Origin: Candidatus Bathyarchaeota archaeon
Lineage (GTDB): Archaea; Thermoproteota; Bathyarchaeia; TCS64
Reading direction: 5' to 3'
NCBI GenBank assembly: GCA_030669135.1
Contig: DAOVEE010000086.1
Location: 1 to 7,424 of the forward strand
DNA: 7,424 nt
Below, in pieces: positions 1 through 5,602 of the stretch. How positions within the stretch are numbered: position 1 is the stretch's first letter; every line of letters starts with the position of its first letter. The notes under the pieces are model-generated. The model was given only the letters and a program-made list of their open reading frames with translations, searched no databases and was not told where the DNA came from. A program made the translations under genes and the position numbers.

Positions 1-52
1 CGTAGGAAAATACATTCAGAACTAAGGTCATAACTGGGGGGTTAGTAATAGG

Positions 53-135
53 TGCGGGGGGAGGGATTCGAACCCTCGGAAGCCTGAGCTACAGGACCTT
101 GAGTCCCGCCCCTTTGGCCACTCGGGAACCCCCCC
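53..135 (-). tRNA. tRNA-Leu (anticodon CAA), aberrant second copy
   Basis: An 83-nt type II tRNA that folds with D stem CCC/GGG, an 11-nt D loop containing GG, a 5-bp anticodon stem, a 14-nt variable arm (stem AGC/GCT) and T arm GAGGG-TTCGAAT-CCCTC. The anticodon CAA lies at 99-101 and would decode UUG. It matches the neighbouring tRNA at 172-254 in 80 of 83 positions. Two of the three differences are unusual. The second acceptor base is G, which leaves a G2:G71 mismatch where the other copy has C2-G71. Position 38 is G, so C32-G38 could pair and tighten the anticodon loop. The third change turns a G5:U68 wobble into a G-C pair. The 3' CCA is not encoded (discriminator A, then CCT). It may be a functional variant or a decaying duplicate. 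Confidence 0.87.
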
Positions 136-171
136 CACCCCAAAAAACACCCCAAACAAAAAATAAAAAAG
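136..171 (-). terminator. T-rich spacer between the tRNA-Leu genes
   Basis: Read on the minus strand, this 36-nt spacer starts one base after the first tRNA with T6-A-T6 (158-170) and has a further T6 run (142-147). Oligo-T tracts are the usual intrinsic termination signal of archaeal RNA polymerase, so this is a likely terminator for the tRNA at 172-254. The T6-A-T6 tract also sits about 23-35 bases upstream of the second tRNA, where a TATA box would lie, so a double role as a weak promoter is possible. That second role is inference. Confidence 0.5.
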
Positions 172-254
172 TGCGGAGGGAGGGATTCGAACCCTCGGAA
201 GCCTGAGCTACAGGATCTTGAGTCCCGCCCCTTTGGCCACTCGGGAACCCCCGC
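172..254 (-). tRNA. tRNA-Leu (anticodon CAA)
   Basis: A complete 83-nt leucine tRNA that reads UUG codons. The acceptor stem GCGGGGG/CCTCCGC pairs fully with one G:U wobble, and the discriminator is A, as expected for Leu. U8 is followed by a 3-bp D stem and an 11-nt loop. The anticodon stem CGGGA/TCCTG closes the loop CTCAAGA, with anticodon CAA at 218-220. The variable arm is long (14 nt, stem AGC/GCT), typical of class II tRNAs. The T arm is GAGGG-TTCGAAT-CCCTC. No CCA is encoded and no intron is visible. A TATA-like box lies about 30 bases upstream (281-287). This copy keeps all canonical pairs and is presumably the main functional one. Confidence 0.95.
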
Positions 255-268
255 GCCCAGAAACATAC

Positions 269-282
269 AGCGGCAAGCCGCT
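269..282. repeat. Perfect 6-bp inverted repeat in the divergent promoter region
   Basis: AGCGGC-AA-GCCGCT is a perfect 6-bp inverted repeat with a 2-base centre. It lies between the tRNA-Leu genes and the UMP kinase gene, and its right end overlaps the first two bases of the TATA-like box at 281-287. For the tRNA promoter it falls just downstream of the TATA box, where a bound repressor could block polymerase. For pyrH it lies just upstream of the box. The regulatory role is inference; the symmetry is visible directly. Confidence 0.45.
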
Positions 283-287
283 TAAAA
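281..287. promoter_or_regulatory. TATA-like box, possibly shared by tRNA-Leu and pyrH
   Basis: The heptamer CTTAAAA reads as TTTTAAG on the minus strand. Its centre is about 30 bases upstream of the first tRNA base at 254, the spacing expected for an archaeal TATA box. On the plus strand, transcription starting some 25 bases downstream would begin near 310, giving pyrH a leader of roughly 20-25 nt. It is the best A/T-rich candidate in this GC-rich intergenic stretch in either direction. Confidence 0.45.
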
Positions 288-333
288 CCGTTCCCCAAAA
301 AAACCATAAACACCCGCACCCCACAACCATACC

Positions 334-1035
334 ATGAAGATATCCCTGAGCCTCGGGGGAAGCCTCCTCACAGGAAAAACCACGGAACCATACGTGAAGC
401 TCAGCCCCGACAAGTATCGCAGATACGCTGGGACCCCCAAGGAGCTGCACGGCCAGGGCCACGAGATCATGGTGGTATGCGGCGGAGGCAAGCCCGCCAG
501 ACACTTCATAGACGTATCCAAGCGGCTGGGAGGGTCACGGGACATCCAGGACCTCCTGGGGGTGAAGGCGAGCCACGTCAACGCCCTGCTCATGATGTCC
601 GCCCTCGGCGACCACGCCGACCAGACCCGCATCTACCAGAGGGGCTCCGACCTCAGATACGCCCAGAAGGGCAAGATACTGGTGGGCGGCGGGTACAGGC
701 CGGGCAGCAGCACCGACTACCGCGCAGTCATATTCGCGGAGAAGATGGGCGCGGACCTCATCGTAAACGCGACGGACGTCCCCGGCGTCTACGACAGAAA
801 CCCGAAGAAGCACGCGGACGCCGTGAAGCTCAAGAAGCTAACCTTCGACCAGCTGGAGAAGATCATCAACGAGACCACAAGACAGGCCCCCGGCGAGTAC
901 GGCCTCTTCGACCTGAAGGCAGTCAGGCTGGCGAAGAAGGCCGGGATACCCGTCGTGTTCATCGACGGCAGGGACCCCGAGGAGATCAAGAGAGCCTTCG
1001 ACGGGACCCACAGCGGAAGCCTGGTGGAAGGCTGA
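334..1035 (+). CDS. pyrH: UMP kinase, archaeal type
   Basis: Phosphorylates UMP to UDP with ATP in the cytoplasm, feeding UTP and CTP synthesis. The 233-residue protein is slightly longer than the roughly 225 usual for archaeal UMP kinases and has the amino-acid-kinase fold. The N-terminal phosphate-binding loop LSLGGSLL is at residues 5-12, a second glycine loop VVCGGGKPAR at 47-56, the segment GGGYRPGSSTD at 118-128, and the nucleotide-binding region NATDVPGVYDRNP at 145-157. The C-terminal helix and strand, including VVFIDGRDPEE (207-217), are also typical. The ATG is chosen because it places the first beta strand directly before the glycine loop. No Shine-Dalgarno sequence precedes it, so translation may start on a short or leaderless transcript. 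It is divergent from the tRNA genes and about 120 bases upstream of the aRF1 gene. Nothing suggests truncation. Confidence 0.93.
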   Translation: MKISLSLGGSLLTGKTTEPYVKLSPDKYRRYAGTPKELHGQGHEIMVVCGGGKPARHFIDVSKRLGGSRDIQDLLGVKASHVNALLMMSALGDHADQTRIYQRGSDLRYAQKGKILVGGGYRPGSSTDYRAVIFAEKMGADLIVNATDVPGVYDRNPKKHADAVKLKKLTFDQLEKIINETTRQAPGEYGLFDLKAVRLAKKAGIPVVFIDGRDPEEIKRAFDGTHSGSLVEG

Positions 1036-1062
1036 AACGCGGTTACCCGCTACAACAACCCT

Positions 1063-1084
1063 GGCTGAGACCTCGTATTCAGCC
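1063..1084. repeat. Inverted repeat GGCTGA/TCAGCC between pyrH and prf1
   Basis: A perfect 6-bp inverted repeat with a 10-base spacer lies 27 bases after the UMP kinase stop codon. It ends two bases before the TATA-like sequence at 1086-1093. It could be an operator of the downstream gene or a hairpin at the pyrH transcript end. No T-run follows, so a terminator is less likely. A repeat this short can occur by chance. Confidence 0.3.
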
Positions 1085-1085
1085 C

Positions 1086-1115
1086 GATATAAGCAGGTTA
1101 TGAGAAGCTTCAAAT
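1086..1115 (+). promoter_or_regulatory. Candidate promoter of prf1
   Basis: Two A/T-rich candidates lie in the gap before aRF1: GATATAAG (1086-1093) and TTCAAATA (1108-1115). A start site about 25 bases downstream of either gives a leader of roughly 15-40 nt before the ATG at 1154. GATATAAG is closer to the archaeal TATA consensus. Which one is used cannot be decided from sequence. Confidence 0.4.
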
Positions 1116-1153
1116 ACAGTCCCCCTGTTAGAGAGTCTGCTTAGTGAAACCAC

Positions 1154-2407
1154 ATGTCCGGCAACTCGACCCTCGACCGTTTCAGGTTCCAGCGGATGCT
1201 GGAGAAACTGCAGAGCCTAGAGGGCCGAGGGACCGAGTTGGTGACGGTTTACGTACCGCCCACGAAGCAGGTCCACGACGTGATGCAGGACCTCAGGAAC
1301 GAGTACGGCACCGCCGTCAACATCAAATCCAAGCCCACCAGGAAGAACGTGCAGGACGCCCTCACCAAGGTCATGGAGCAGCTGAAGCTGTTCAAGAAGA
1401 TCCCCGAGAACGGCCTCGCGCTGTTCGCCGGCAACGTAGTGGGCGACACCGAGAGAGACGACGAGATGCAGACATTAGTCCTGATCCCCCCCGAGTCCAT
1501 AGGGATCTACTACTACAGATGCGAGCACAGGTTCATGCTGGACCCCCTCTTCGAGATCCTGGAGGCGGAGGACACCTACGGCATCCTCGTGATGGACTCC
1601 AAAGACGCCACCATAGCCATCCTCAAGGGGCAGCGAGTTGACATCGTGAAGAACATGAGCAGCGGCGTCGCCGGGAAGACCCGCGCCGGCGGCCAGTCCG
1701 CTAGACGGTACGAGCGGCTCAGGGAGATGCACCTGAACGAGTACTACCAGAGGGTGGGGAACGTCATGACGGACGTGTTCCTCAACATCGAAAACCTCAA
1801 AGGCATCATCGTCGGGGGGCCGGGGCCCACCAAAGAAGACTTCCTGAAAGGCAACTACCTCCACCACGAGATCAAGGACAAGATACTCACCACGGTGGAC
1901 ACAGGCTACACGGGCCACGAGGGCGTGAAGGAAGTCGTGAACAGGTCCCGCGGCTTCCTCGAGAAGGTCCGCTACATGCAGGAGAGGGGGGTCGTGCAAG
2001 AGTTCCTTCGCCACATCGGTGAGGACGACGGCCTCGCCACTTACGGCGAGCGGGAGGTGCTGCAGGCCCTCAAGAACGTGAACGTCTACACGCTCCTGGT
2101 GAGCGACTCCATCAGGCGTTGGTACGTGACGCTCAAGTGCAGGACATGCGGCTACACGGAGACCGAGATAGTCAACATGGACGAGTGGGAGCAATTCGAG
2201 GAGAGAGTCTCTAACATGACGTGCCTCAAATGCGGCTCAGGCCAGTACGATATTGAGGAAAGGAAAGACTTCATAGAGGTCCTGGTCAGGATGGGTGAAG
2301 AAGCCCAGGCGAAGATGGAGATCATCTCCACCCACACGGAGGAGGGGGAGATGCTCTACAGGAGCTTCGGAGGCATCGCAGCCGTCACCAAGTACCGAAC
2401 GTTCTAA
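1154..2407 (+). CDS. prf1: Peptide chain release factor subunit 1 (aRF1)
   Basis: Class-1 release factor that reads all three stop codons in the ribosomal A site and triggers peptidyl-tRNA hydrolysis. In archaea it works with aEF1A and then ABCE1. The 417 residues match the family length of about 410-420. All hallmarks are visible. Domain 1 has the stop-codon-reading motifs NIKS (56-59) and YRCEHRF (121-127, the YxCxxxF motif), plus GT in GRGTEL (24-29). Domain 2 carries the catalytic GGQ (179-181) within TRAGGQSARRYERLRE. Domain 3 has a zinc-ribbon-like minidomain with Cys329, Cys332, Cys357 and Cys360, present in many archaeal homologues. The ATG is supported by a weak GTGA Shine-Dalgarno at 1144-1147, six bases upstream. 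The stop TAA overlaps the convergent gene's stop codon. The protein appears intact and ordinary. Confidence 0.97.
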   Translation: MSGNSTLDRFRFQRMLEKLQSLEGRGTELVTVYVPPTKQVHDVMQDLRNEYGTAVNIKSKPTRKNVQDALTKVMEQLKLFKKIPENGLALFAGNVVGDTERDDEMQTLVLIPPESIGIYYYRCEHRFMLDPLFEILEAEDTYGILVMDSKDATIAILKGQRVDIVKNMSSGVAGKTRAGGQSARRYERLREMHLNEYYQRVGNVMTDVFLNIENLKGIIVGGPGPTKEDFLKGNYLHHEIKDKILTTVDTGYTGHEGVKEVVNRSRGFLEKVRYMQERGVVQEFLRHIGEDDGLATYGEREVLQALKNVNVYTLLVSDSIRRWYVTLKCRTCGYTETEIVNMDEWEQFEERVSNMTCLKCGSGQYDIEERKDFIEVLVRMGEEAQAKMEIISTHTEEGEMLYRSFGGIAAVTKYRTF

Positions 2408-2913
2408 GCTTTCCTCTTTTCTAGGAACTCCCCTATTATGGGGTCGACGTGGGACCAGTCACGTCCTTCCTTGAAGTCGTCCCGGTCTTTCTCAGATGTA
2501 GGAACGGTGTCGAACTCGCAGTGGTCGTGGCCGAGGATCATGCACATGGTGTGTATCATCTTCTCGCTTGGGTTGGCGGCCATCACCTTCCCCGGGTCGA
2601 TGAGGCAGTACATGGAACCTATCTCGGGCTCATCGTACTCCAGCATGATCTTACCTAGCTCGCATAGCGGCGGCTTCCCCTCGCGTCTCTCCCAGAACCC
2701 GAACTTGGGCAGGCTCTGGTGTCCCTGCCTCGTGCGCTCGGCGACGTACTCGCTGTAAAGCTTGATGGAGTCGAGGACCAGCTGCTTCCCCTCGTCCCAA
2801 CCGAACCTGTCTATGAGGGTCTTGGCGTAGGATAGGTGCAGGAGGGCGAGCCTATGCGTGGTCACCTTGACCTCGTTCTCGGCCTCAGATAACGGAACCA
2901 TCTCTTCGGTCAT
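2404..2913 (-). CDS. L-2-amino-thiazoline-4-carboxylic acid hydrolase-like protein
   Basis: A 169-residue soluble protein. The N-terminal helices (about 18-62, containing YAKTLIDRFGWDEGKQL) and the C-terminal block (about 98-136, containing GSMYCLIDPGKVMAANP and GHDHCEFD) match the pattern I know for the L-2-amino-thiazoline-4-carboxylic acid hydrolase-like family (PF14196). The founding bacterial enzyme opens the thiazoline ring on the way to L-cysteine, but most archaeal members are untested, so the substrate here is unknown. Cysteines at 84, 103, 124 and 132 are notable; the Cys in GHDHCEF also resembles the ending of V4R-type domains. There is no signal peptide or membrane segment. It follows valS by 44 bases on the same strand and may be co-transcribed or use the TATA-like box at 2943-2950. 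Met5 is an alternative start. Its stop overlaps the convergent prf1 stop. Confidence 0.72.
   Translation of the reverse strand: MTEEMVPLSEAENEVKVTTHRLALLHLSYAKTLIDRFGWDEGKQLVLDSIKLYSEYVAERTRQGHQSLPKFGFWERREGKPPLCELGKIMLEYDEPEIGSMYCLIDPGKVMAANPSEKMIHTMCMILGHDHCEFDTVPTSEKDRDDFKEGRDWSHVDPIIGEFLEKRKA
2410..2422 (+). terminator. Pyrimidine tract after prf1
   Basis: TTTCCTCTTTTCT begins three bases after the aRF1 stop codon on the plus strand. A T-rich tract so close to a stop is a plausible archaeal terminator. It lies antisense to the last codons of the convergent gene, which are lysine- and arginine-rich, so codon choice alone could also explain it. Confidence 0.35.
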
Positions 2914-2942
2914 ATAAGGTCAGGAAAAGGGTTGAACGAAAA

Positions 2943-2950
2943 AGTATAAG
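2943..2950 (-). promoter_or_regulatory. TATA-like box before the thiazoline-hydrolase-like gene
   Basis: On the minus strand CTTATACT lies in the 44-base gap between the valS stop and the next start codon. With usual archaeal spacing, transcription would begin near 2920, leaving a leader of only about 7 nt and no Shine-Dalgarno site, consistent with a nearly leaderless message. It suggests the small gene can be expressed independently of valS. Confidence 0.4.
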
Positions 2951-2957
2951 GCATTTC

Positions 2958-5378
2958 CTAGAGGTTGACTGTGAACCCGATCTCCGGGTAGTCCTCCAGC
3001 TTCGCGTCTCCGCCGTCGCCGGCAACTATCTCCAGCGACTCTATCTTCAGCGTGTCCTTGATGTCGCCCGAGCCCAGCTTCAGAGCCTCCGCGTTTTCCC
3101 CGGACGCGTAGAGCTTCACGCTCTTCATGGATGCGTTCAGGCTCACGCCTCTCCTGTTCTTCTCGCGGCGCATGTCACTGATGGCGGCTATGACTATGTC
3201 CCCGGCTTTCTCGGCTTCCTCGTCGACCATGGCCTCGTCGTACTCGGGCCACGCCGAGAGTTGAATGCTGGTGTCGGGGTCGTACATGGTCCGCCATATC
3301 TCCTCGGTGATGTGGGGGGTTATCGGGGCCATGAGCTTGATCATCCTCTCCACCGTGTAGTGGAGTGTCTGCTGGGCCGCCTTCTTTCCGTCTCCGTCGC
3401 CGTAGAGCCTCGTCTTCGCGGCCTCCAGGTAGTGGTCGCAGAAGACGTGCCAGATGAAGTTCCTGGCCGCCTCTGAGGCGTTCATGAAGTCGCAGTCCTC
3501 CATGGCCTCTGTCGCGCGCTTCACCGTCCTCTGGAGCTTGGAGACTATCCACCTATCCAGAAGCGTGGGCTCAACCCTGTTAGCCGGGTCGTAGTCCTCC
3601 AGCCGCATGCCGGTGAACCTGCAGGCGTTCCAGAGCTTCCTCATGAACCTCCAGCCGTACTCGACGTCCTCCCACCTGAACGGTATGTCTGTACCCGTGC
3701 CTCCGCCGGCGGCCGCCCACTGCCTAGGCGCATCCGCGCCGTACTTGGGAAACACCTCCGGCGTGGAGACGTAGTTTCCCAGGCTCTTGCTCATCTTCCG
3801 TCCGTCGCCGCCGAGGACCATGCCATTGATGAGGACGCTGTCGTAAGCCGTCTCGTCGAAGAGCGCTAAGTGCCTCACCATGAGGTAGTAGGCCCACGTG
3901 CGGATGATGTCCTGGCCGCTGGGGTGCACGCTGGCGGGGAACTGCTTCCGCCAGTTGGGTCTGTCCGGCCAGCCGGCGTGGATGGCGCACGTCAAGCTGC
4001 TGTCGAACCAGGTGTCCATTACGTCGGTGTCTGGGGTGAACTCGGTTCCGCCGCACTCGCAGACGTCGTCTATGCTGGTTACCTTGGGGTCCACGGGCAG
4101 CTCCTCGGGTTTGGCGAGCCTTATCTTGCCGCAGCTCGTGCAGTACCAGGCGGGCACGGGGGTGGCGAACACGCGCTGTCTGCTAAGCACCCAGTCCCAG
4201 TCCAAGCCTGTGGCCCAGTCGATGAGCCTCTGCCTCATCCAGTCGGGGTACCACGTTACACGTTTAGCCGTCTCGACCACCTTGTCCGTGAGGCTGATGG
4301 TTCGCATGAACCACTGCCTCGCCGTGACCACCTCTACGGGGGTGTCGCAGCGCCAGCAAAGCCCCACCTCCTGGTCCAGGTCGCGCTCCTCCTTGATGAG
4401 CCCGTCCTCCTGCATATCTTTCACCAAGGCCTCCTGGCCCTCCTCGATGGGCATCCCGGCGTACTTGCCTGCTACCTCCAGGAGTGTTCCTTTTCCGTCG
4501 ATTAGGCGCACGACTGGGAGGTTGAACCGCGCCACGGCCACGACGTCCGCCTTGTCGCCGTAGGTGCATATCATCATGGCGCCCGTACCGAACTCTGGGT
4601 CCACCTCATCGTTGGCGATTATTGGGACCTCCTGGCCGAACACAGGCACCTTGGCCTTTCCGCCGATGAGACGCCTGTACCGCTCGTCACCGGGGTGGAC
4701 GCCGAGGGCTACGCACGCAGGCAGGTACACCGGCCTGGTGGTGGCTATCAGCACCTCACCGTCTTCAGTGAAGAACGGGATGGTGTATATCCTGCCACGC
4801 TTGGTCTCGTGCTCCACCTCGGCGTCCGCGATGGCCGTCTCGCAGCGGGGGCACCAGTTTATGGGATGCTCCCCCTTGTAGATCATGTCCTTTTCGTATA
4901 ACAGGAGGAAGCTGAGCTGAATCTTCCGCAGGTACTCAGGCTCCATGGTCCTATACTCCGTGGTCCAGTCGACGCTGCAGCCCATCCTTATGATGGCTGT
5001 CTTCATGACGCCGATGTACTGCTCGATCCACTCCTCACACATCCTTCGGAACACGTCGAGAGGGACGTCGCTCTTCCTGACGCCCTTCGCCTTCTCCACC
5101 GCGACCTCGGTGGGCAGCCCGTGACAGTCCCATCCTTGGGGGAACAGGACGTTGTAGCCCCTCATCCGCTTGTACCTGGCCCTCATGTCGAAGTAGGTCC
5201 AGTTCAGGAAGTTGCCCATATGGAAGTCACCGCTCGGGTAAGGCGGGGGGGTGTCGATGCTGTAGACCGGCCGTGTGTCGTCGTCCCAGTCGTACCTGTG
5301 GGTTCCATCTGTCTCCCACTGCCTCTGCCATTTCTCCTCCATCTGGAGGAAATCCATCTTACGCGGTAACACGTTCAT
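2958..5378 (-). CDS. valS: Valyl-tRNA synthetase
   Basis: Class I synthetase that charges tRNA-Val and clears misactivated threonine. The 806 residues fit the short archaeal form. The HIGH-type motif HMGN (53-56) follows PPPYPSGDF, and KMSKS is at 528-532 within DGRKMSKSLGN. Cysteine knuckles CPRC (176-179) and CWRC (341-344) probably bind one zinc; Cys413, Cys416, Cys440 and Cys442 form a second site. The CP1 editing domain spans about 190-340, with ATTRP (212-216) and GTGAMMICTYGDKAD (264-278), whose Asp275 and Asp278 fit the editing-site aspartates. The residue after TTRP is Val217, where I expect Glu. An anticodon-binding helical domain (about 605-740) and a small C-terminal domain follow. 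Glycyl, isoleucyl or leucyl identity is less likely given the TTRP-YLPACVAL pattern. The ATG has AGGGGAG eight bases upstream. Confidence 0.95.
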   Translation of the reverse strand: MNVLPRKMDFLQMEEKWQRQWETDGTHRYDWDDDTRPVYSIDTPPPYPSGDFHMGNFLNWTYFDMRARYKRMRGYNVLFPQGWDCHGLPTEVAVEKAKGVRKSDVPLDVFRRMCEEWIEQYIGVMKTAIIRMGCSVDWTTEYRTMEPEYLRKIQLSFLLLYEKDMIYKGEHPINWCPRCETAIADAEVEHETKRGRIYTIPFFTEDGEVLIATTRPVYLPACVALGVHPGDERYRRLIGGKAKVPVFGQEVPIIANDEVDPEFGTGAMMICTYGDKADVVAVARFNLPVVRLIDGKGTLLEVAGKYAGMPIEEGQEALVKDMQEDGLIKEERDLDQEVGLCWRCDTPVEVVTARQWFMRTISLTDKVVETAKRVTWYPDWMRQRLIDWATGLDWDWVLSRQRVFATPVPAWYCTSCGKIRLAKPEELPVDPKVTSIDDVCECGGTEFTPDTDVMDTWFDSSLTCAIHAGWPDRPNWRKQFPASVHPSGQDIIRTWAYYLMVRHLALFDETAYDSVLINGMVLGGDGRKMSKSLGNYVSTPEVFPKYGADAPRQWAAAGGGTGTDIPFRWEDVEYGWRFMRKLWNACRFTGMRLEDYDPANRVEPTLLDRWIVSKLQRTVKRATEAMEDCDFMNASEAARNFIWHVFCDHYLEAAKTRLYGDGDGKKAAQQTLHYTVERMIKLMAPITPHITEEIWRTMYDPDTSIQLSAWPEYDEAMVDEEAEKAGDIVIAAISDMRREKNRRGVSLNASMKSVKLYASGENAEALKLGSGDIKDTLKIESLEIVAGDGGDAKLEDYPEIGFTVNL

Positions 5379-5386
5379 CTCTTCTT

Positions 5387-5393
5387 CTCCCCT
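5387..5393 (-). promoter_or_regulatory. Shine-Dalgarno site of valS
   Basis: AGGGGAG on the minus strand ends eight bases before the valS ATG and supports residue Met1 over Met8. It is one of the clearest ribosome-binding sites in the window, where most other starts have weak or no such sequence. Confidence 0.55.
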
Positions 5394-5450
5394 GTCTCCA
5401 TACTCTGCGGACCAAGCGCCCTTGATAGGCTGAATCTGTCTGCTGCTTTC

Positions 5451-5457
5451 TTTAAAA
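5451..5457 (-). promoter_or_regulatory. TATA-like box of valS
   Basis: TTTTAAA, preceded by ACC on the minus strand, is the best TATA candidate in the 224-base gap upstream of valS. Transcription about 25 bases downstream would start near 5428 and give a leader of about 50 nt containing the Shine-Dalgarno site. Confidence 0.5.
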
Positions 5458-5504
5458 GGTTGTCCGCTGCGGTCTGACCTCTAGGCGTGTCCGGGTCTTC
5501 AGAT

Positions 5505-5522
5505 GATCCCCGCCGGGGGATC
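5505..5522. repeat. Perfect 7-bp inverted repeat upstream of valS
   Basis: GATCCCC-GCCG-GGGGATC is a perfect 7-bp inverted repeat with a 4-base centre, about 48 bases upstream of the valS TATA-like box and about 80 bases after the end of the upstream hydrolase gene. It may be a transcription-factor binding site or, in RNA, a stable hairpin at the upstream transcript end. Function is not established. Confidence 0.45.
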
Positions 5523-5524
5523 GA

Positions 5525-5534
5525 CAAAACAATA
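5525..5534 (-). terminator. T-rich stretch after the hydrolase operon
   Basis: On the minus strand TATTGTTTTG lies about 70 bases after the metallo-hydrolase stop and just before the GC-rich inverted repeat at 5505-5522. A T-rich tract here could end the deacylase/hydrolase transcript. The tract is short and the call tentative. Confidence 0.25.
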
Positions 5535-5564
5535 CCCCATTTACCTCTCCTCAGACAACGAACC

Positions 5565-5582
5565 TATCAGGGTGGTCTGATA
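5565..5582. repeat. Perfect 6-bp inverted repeat after the hydrolase gene
   Basis: TATCAG-GGTGGT-CTGATA forms a perfect 6-bp stem with a 6-base loop, 20 bases beyond the metallo-hydrolase stop codon. The position fits a transcript-end hairpin (processing or stability), but no T-run follows directly on the minus strand. The remainder of 5379-5602 holds only the valS promoter elements and the second inverted repeat. Confidence 0.35.
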
Positions 5583-5602
5583 AAAGCTTTCAGATTTTAG
5601 AA

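Noticed and set aside
42..319. Short minus-strand open frames across the tRNA pair with repeated GFPSGQRGGTQ-like peptides
   Set aside because: The repeated peptide is a translation of the two tRNA genes, not a protein.
1475..2194. Long minus-strand open frame (239 codons) opposite the aRF1 gene
   Set aside because: It is rich in Val, His, Leu and Asp with no recognisable motif and lies fully antisense to a clear aRF1 gene; such frames are common in GC-rich sequence with biased third positions.
3870..4563. Two overlapping plus-strand open frames of 211 and 221 codons inside valS
   Set aside because: Both are antisense to the conserved ValRS core and occur in two frames over the same bases, as expected for shadows.
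5379..5602. T-box, riboswitch or C/D box RNA before valS
   Set aside because: T-box leaders belong to bacteria, and I found no specifier stem or T-box core. An ATGAT at 5503-5507 and nearby CTGA sequences do not complete a C box (RUGAUGA) or the paired C'/D' arrangement.
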